A stretch of DNA of 64,000 nt, taken from positions 1 through 64,000 of the forward strand of contig CABSNK010000009.1 in assembly GCA_902479075.1 (NCBI GenBank). Direction: 5' to 3'. This document shows, piece after piece, positions 60,258-64,000 of the stretch; the first letter of the stretch is position 1; each line of letters opens with the position of its first letter. The notes below the pieces were generated by a model. That model was not told the origin of the DNA. It did no database searches and saw nothing but the letters and a program-made list of their open reading frames with translations. The position numbers and the translations under genes are program-made. Source of the DNA: an uncultured Collinsella sp. Its GTDB lineage: Bacteria; Actinomycetota; Coriobacteriia; Coriobacteriales; Coriobacteriaceae.

Positions 60258-61547
60258 CTAGCGAATGTTGTAGAACGCGGTCTTGCCGGCGTAGCGCGCG
60301 CTGCCCTCGAGCTCATCCTCGATACGGATGAGCTGGTTGTACTTGGCGATGCGGTCGCTACGGCACGGGGCACCCGACTTGATCTGGCCGGCGTTAACAC
60401 CCACGACCAGGTCAGCGATGGTGGAATCCTCGGTCTCGCCGGAACGGTGGCTCACGATGCAGGCGTAGCCGGCCTCCTTGGCGGTCTCGATGGCCTCGAG
60501 CGACTCGGTGAGCGTACCGATCTGGTTAACCTTGACCAGGATCGCGTTGGCGGCACCCAGCTCGATGCCCTTCTTGAGGCGCTCGGTGTTGGTGACGAAC
60601 AGGTCGTCGCCCACCAGCTGCACTTTGTTACCAATGCGGCGGGTAAGCTCGACCCAACCGTCCCAGTCCTCCTCGGCCATGCCGTCCTCGATGGAGATGA
60701 TGGGATAGGTGTCGACGAGCTTCTCCCAGTAATCGACCATCTGGGCGCTCGTGTACTCAACACCCTCGCCCTTGAGCTCGTACATGCCGGTCTCGGCGTT
60801 GTAGAACTCGGTCGAGGCCGGATCCATGGCGTACATGAAGTCGACGCCGGGCTTAAAGCCAGCCTTCTCGACGGCCTTGGTGATGTACTCGAACGGCTCG
60901 GCATTGGTCTTAAGGTTGGGGGCAAAGCCGCCCTCGTCGCCCACGCCGCCGCCCAGGCCGGCCTCGTGCAGCACGCCCTTGAGGGTGTGGTAGACCTCGG
61001 CGCACCAACGCAGGCCCTCGGTAAAGCTCGGAGCACCCACGGGCATAATCATGAACTCTTGGAAGTCAACGTTGTTGTCGGCATGCACGCCACCGTTGAG
61101 GATGTTCATCATGGGCGTGGGCAGCAGGTGGGCGTTGACACCGCCCAGGTACTGGTACAGCGAAAGGCCCGCCGACTCGGCAGCGGCGCGGGCGATGGCC
61201 AGCGACACGCCCAAGATGGCGTTAGCGCCGAGCTTGGTCTTGTTGGGAGTACCGTCCGCGGCGATCAGCGCGGCATCGACGGCGCGCTGATCGAAGGCAT
61301 CGAGGCCCACGACGGCATCGGCGCACTCGTTGTTAACGTGCTCGACGGCCTGCGAGACGCCCTTGCCCAGGTAGCGACCCTTGTCGCCATCGCGCAGCTC
61401 GCATGCCTCAAAGGCGCCGGTCGAAGCGCCCGAAGGCACCATCGCGCGGCCGAAGCTGCCGTCCTTGAGCACGACCTCGACCTCGACGGTGGGGTTGCCG
61501 CGGCTGTCGAGCACCTCACGACCGTAGACGTCCAAAATGTCACTCAT
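60258..61547 (-). CDS. eno: Enolase
   Basis: 429 aa. Motifs SGASTGAFEACELRDGD, GDEGGFAPN, and signature VKVNQIGTLTESLEA with HRSGETEDS. Glycolysis: 2-phosphoglycerate to phosphoenolpyruvate. ATG 61547 has GAGGGAG. Confidence 0.97.
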   Translation of the reverse strand: MSDILDVYGREVLDSRGNPTVEVEVVLKDGSFGRAMVPSGASTGAFEACELRDGDKGRYLGKGVSQAVEHVNNECADAVVGLDAFDQRAVDAALIAADGTPNKTKLGANAILGVSLAIARAAAESAGLSLYQYLGGVNAHLLPTPMMNILNGGVHADNNVDFQEFMIMPVGAPSFTEGLRWCAEVYHTLKGVLHEAGLGGGVGDEGGFAPNLKTNAEPFEYITKAVEKAGFKPGVDFMYAMDPASTEFYNAETGMYELKGEGVEYTSAQMVDYWEKLVDTYPIISIEDGMAEEDWDGWVELTRRIGNKVQLVGDDLFVTNTERLKKGIELGAANAILVKVNQIGTLTESLEAIETAKEAGYACIVSHRSGETEDSTIADLVVGVNAGQIKSGAPCRSDRIAKYNQLIRIEDELEGSARYAGKTAFYNIR

Positions 61548-61830
61548 GTTGTCTCCCTCTCACTTGGAAACGGGTTGAATGCTTGGCGACACGGCATTGC
61601 GCCAATGTGGCGCTTTGGTTTGCAAGTTAGCCATGTCGCACTTTTTGCATTATGCCCTAAGTTAGCCGAAGGATACATATGAATTGGAGAAATCATTCTT
61701 TGGAGCGCTTGTTTTTGCACCGAGCATTCATCTCTAGAGGTCGCCCCCCCCCATTAAATTCTTCTATCGGCATACCGTCTTTACCTGGCTTGCGAATGAA
61801 AGAGCCAATAATGTGCTTTTACATCGTGCA

Positions 61831-61915
61831 AAGTTCTGGATATCGTGCAATTCTAAGGGTCTGAAGTTCTGGATATCGTGCATAATCAGGTTATAAAAGT
61901 TCTGGATATCGTGTA
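61831..61915. repeat. Three 19-bp direct repeats at 33-bp period
   Basis: AAGTTCTGGATATCGTGCA at 61831-61849 and 61864-61882, and with one change (GTA) at 61897-61915. Starts are exactly 33 bp apart, three helical turns. A partial ATCGTGCA at 61823-61830 abuts the first. The third ends 10 bases before the ATPase start. The rest of 61548-61830 has a run of nine C at 61744-61752 and no gene. Confidence 0.92.
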
Positions 61916-61925
61916 CGAGGTAGCC

Positions 61926-63293
61926 ATGCTTAAACGAAAAGCCTATGACAAACTACTAAAATGGAAGCATGAAAGCGCTGGTAAAACAGCACTTCTTATT
62001 GAAGGAGCCCGCCGCGTCGGCAAGAGCACGCTTGCCCGCACGTTTGGAGAAACCGAATACAAGTCCTGCCTTGTCATTGATTTCTTTCAAGCACCTGCCG
62101 AAGTTAAGCAATATTTTGAGGACTATCGCACTGACTTCGACTCGCTCTTCCTCTATCTCTCGGTTTTCTATAACGTCAAACTCTATGAACACAAGACGCT
62201 TATCGTCTTTGACGAGGTCCAGATGTACCCGCAAGCACGCGGACTCATCAAGTATCTCGTTGCAGACGGACGTTACGACTACATCGAAACTGGATCCCTG
62301 CTCAGCATCAAGCAGAACATTAAAGATATCGTCATCCCATCCGAGGAAGAGTCTCTGGAACTTGAGCCCCTCGACTTTGAGGAGTTTCTTTGGGGCATGG
62401 ACGAAAAGGGGCTGGCCGATCTCATTCGCATGAGTTTTAACAAGATGAAACCGCTCCCCGATGCCCTACATCGCAGAGCGCTCTCCCTTATGCGCGAATA
62501 CATGCTCGTAGGCGGCATGCCTGAGCCGGTATCCATCTATGTTGAACAGCGCGCTTTTGCGCCCATCGACGCTTCGAAGCGCCGAATCGTCCAGCTCTAT
62601 CGCAACGATATCTCTCGTTTTGCAACCGGTTACGAATTCAAAGTCGTCTCCGTACTCGATGGCATCCCGGGTCAGCTCTCTAGGCACGAAAAACGATTCA
62701 AGCTTTCCTCACTTGATAAAAACGCACGCATGCGCACCTACGAAGAAGCCTTCTTTTGGCTGGCAGACGCGCGAATTGCCAATATCTGCTATGCCGCAAG
62801 CGAACCGAGCGTGGGCCTTTCACTCAGCATGGAGCAAACGGCCCTCAAGTGCTACATGGCAGACACCGGCCTGCTTGTAACGCTTGCCTTCTCTGACAAC
62901 AACGATACCGATGAAGACGTTTACAGAGCCGTGCTTCGCGGCGACATCGGATTGAACGAAGGAATGCTTACCGAAAACTACGTTGCCCAATCTCTAAAGG
63001 CCAATGGACACAGGCTCTTCTTTTATTCCCAAAGCGGAAAGAAGGAGGGGGAGGAGCGCATGGAAATCGACTTCCTCGTTACCCGACCCTATGTCAATGC
63101 CGCCGGAAAGCCGCGCATCAGCCCCATCGAAGTTAAGTCGCCACGCAGATACGGAACCATCTCCCTCGACCGATTCCGCGCGCGCTTTAACAAGAGGATT
63201 GGGATGGCTTACGTGTTGCACCCTAAACAACTCGAGTGGGATGCCGAAGCGCAGCTGGCACATCTTCCGTTGTATATGGCTTTTTGCTTGTAG
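61926..63293 (+). CDS. AAA-type ATPase with DUF4143 domain
   Basis: 455 aa. Walker A IEGARRVGKST (24-34), Walker B IVFDEVQ, sensor TGSLL, and a C-terminal PD-(D/E)xK-like DUF4143 region (MEIDFLVTRP, ISPIEVKSPRR). Common accessory gene in gut bacteria; function unknown. Less GC-rich than neighbours and on the opposite strand between eno and mazG, so probably acquired. ATG 61926 chosen; an in-frame ATG at 61878 lies inside repeat 2. Confidence 0.88.
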   Translation: MLKRKAYDKLLKWKHESAGKTALLIEGARRVGKSTLARTFGETEYKSCLVIDFFQAPAEVKQYFEDYRTDFDSLFLYLSVFYNVKLYEHKTLIVFDEVQMYPQARGLIKYLVADGRYDYIETGSLLSIKQNIKDIVIPSEEESLELEPLDFEEFLWGMDEKGLADLIRMSFNKMKPLPDALHRRALSLMREYMLVGGMPEPVSIYVEQRAFAPIDASKRRIVQLYRNDISRFATGYEFKVVSVLDGIPGQLSRHEKRFKLSSLDKNARMRTYEEAFFWLADARIANICYAASEPSVGLSLSMEQTALKCYMADTGLLVTLAFSDNNDTDEDVYRAVLRGDIGLNEGMLTENYVAQSLKANGHRLFFYSQSGKKEGEERMEIDFLVTRPYVNAAGKPRISPIEVKSPRRYGTISLDRFRARFNKRIGMAYVLHPKQLEWDAEAQLAHLPLYMAFCL

Positions 63294-63332
63294 AGACCTC
63301 TCTACGAATGGATGCCGTAAGAGACGCAGGCC

Positions 63333-64000
63333 TCACTCGCTTGCCTTTGCTTGGTCCCACAGGTCGTTGAGTTGAGCGGTTGAGCAGGCGGCGAGGTCAT
63401 CGCCCGCCTCGTGCACGGCGGCCTCCATCGCAGCCCAGCGACGGCGGAACTTGGCCGTGCTGGCACGCAGGGCGCTCTCGGCGTCGATACCCTCTTTGCG
63501 CGCAACGTTGACCAGGGCAAAGAGCAGGTCGCCAAACTCCATCTCGCGCTCGGGCGAGCCGGGCTCCTCGGCCTCGAACTCGGCACGCTCCTCGGCGACC
63601 TCGTCCCACACATCCTGGACCGTCTCCCATTCAAAGCCCACGGCCGCCGCCTTGCGCGACACCTTCTGCGCCTGCATCAGCGCCGGCAGATGCGTGGGCA
63701 CGCCGTCGAGCAGTCCCTCGGGCGCAGCCTCGCCTGCTGCCACGGCCTTGTCCTTGGCAGCCTTCTCGGCAAGCTTAACCTCGTCCCAGATCTTGAGCAC
63801 CTCGTCGGAGCTATCGGCGTCCGCACTGCCAAACACGTGTGGGTGGCGGCGGATGAGCTTGGCGTCGATATCGCGCGCCACGTCGGCCAGCGTAAACTCA
63901 CCGGCGTCCGCCGCAATCTGCGCATGCAACACTACCTGCATGAGCACGTCGCCCAGCTCCTCGCGCAGATGCGTGGCATCGTCGGCCTCGATACAATCGA
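63333..64000 (-). CDS. mazG: Nucleoside triphosphate pyrophosphohydrolase MazG (N-terminus outside window)
   Basis: C-terminal 221 residues; the frame stays open to the window edge. The N-terminal MazG half ends here with HLREELGDVLMQVVLHAQIA; the C-terminal half has GFEWETVQDVWDEVAEE and EMEFGDLLFALVNVARK. It removes abnormal NTPs and can lower ppGpp. Confidence 0.93.
   Translation of the reverse strand, partial: DCIEADDATHLREELGDVLMQVVLHAQIAADAGEFTLADVARDIDAKLIRRHPHVFGSADADSSDEVLKIWDEVKLAEKAAKDKAVAAGEAAPEGLLDGVPTHLPALMQAQKVSRKAAAVGFEWETVQDVWDEVAEERAEFEAEEPGSPEREMEFGDLLFALVNVARKEGIDAESALRASTAKFRRRWAAMEAAVHEAGDDLAACSTAQLNDLWDQAKASE

Noticed and set aside
61831..61915. Short CRISPR array
   Set aside because: Repeats of 19 bp with 14-bp spacers, only three units, no cas genes; better read as binding sites.

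Overview
The window is high-GC DNA with dense genes on both strands. It looks like a Coriobacteriia chromosome, most likely Collinsella or a close relative. This is inferred from gene content and protein style: an archaeal-type topoisomerase I, a UppP with an acidic insert, a PTS/GH1 beta-glucoside operon, and Actinobacteria-type gene order around enolase. No 16S rRNA is present to confirm it.

Layout. 1-2.3 kb: a long inverted repeat, a PD-(D/E)xK-like protein and comF. 2.4-5.9 kb: ricT, holB and tmk in a tight operon. 6.1-9.9 kb: a zinc-ribbon membrane protein and topA. 9.9-12.4 kb: hypB, hypA, tatC and tatA, that is, Ni-enzyme maturation next to twin-arginine export. 12.5-17.3 kb: a STAS protein, an aminotransferase, a small unknown protein, nhaA and Mn-dependent pyrophosphatase. 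17.4-23.3 kb: a ROK sugar kinase and a beta-glucoside PTS operon (IIA, IIB, IIC, GH1) with a divergent GntR regulator. 23.4-29.6 kb: manA, an AbiE-like toxin-antitoxin pair inside a symmetrical set of repeats, and pcrA. 29.9-33.5 kb: uppP, a universal stress protein, and hipBA with three operator-like repeats. 33.6-41.0 kb: a BceRS-like two-component system, an unknown gene, purH, a GNAT acetyltransferase and a DUF2207 protein. 41.6-47.4 kb: gluQ with an antitoxin-like tail, a frameshifted metallophosphoesterase, a small membrane protein, a PLD/helicase/DUF3427 protein and a Nudix hydrolase. 47.9-52.4 kb: a DUF4342 gene with a two-component system, an orphan galactitol-type IIB with a VOC protein, a TPR-like protein and tRNA-Leu. 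52.9-58.2 kb: a RiPP cluster (ABC exporter, PqqD-like protein, frameshifted HPr-kinase-like gene, S26-type peptidase, nucleotidyltransferase, two precursor peptides) without a recognisable lasso cyclase or B2 protease. 58.2-64 kb: ppx, ftsB/divIC, eno and mazG, interrupted by a DUF4143-type ATPase preceded by three 19-bp repeats at an exact 33-bp period.

The most unusual signal is non-coding. Gene ends are decorated with large palindromes. Two families occur twice each, with a conserved core (identical over 85 bp in one family; a 182-bp element in the other) but different outer arms that stay self-complementary in each copy. A third, smaller family of hairpins carrying a GGGAC/GGGTC motif recurs about a dozen times and resembles REP sequences moved by RAYT transposases. 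No transposase is present in the window. These repeats, the RiPP cluster with its poly-G frameshift, and the repeat-bounded toxin-antitoxin module deserve the closest look.
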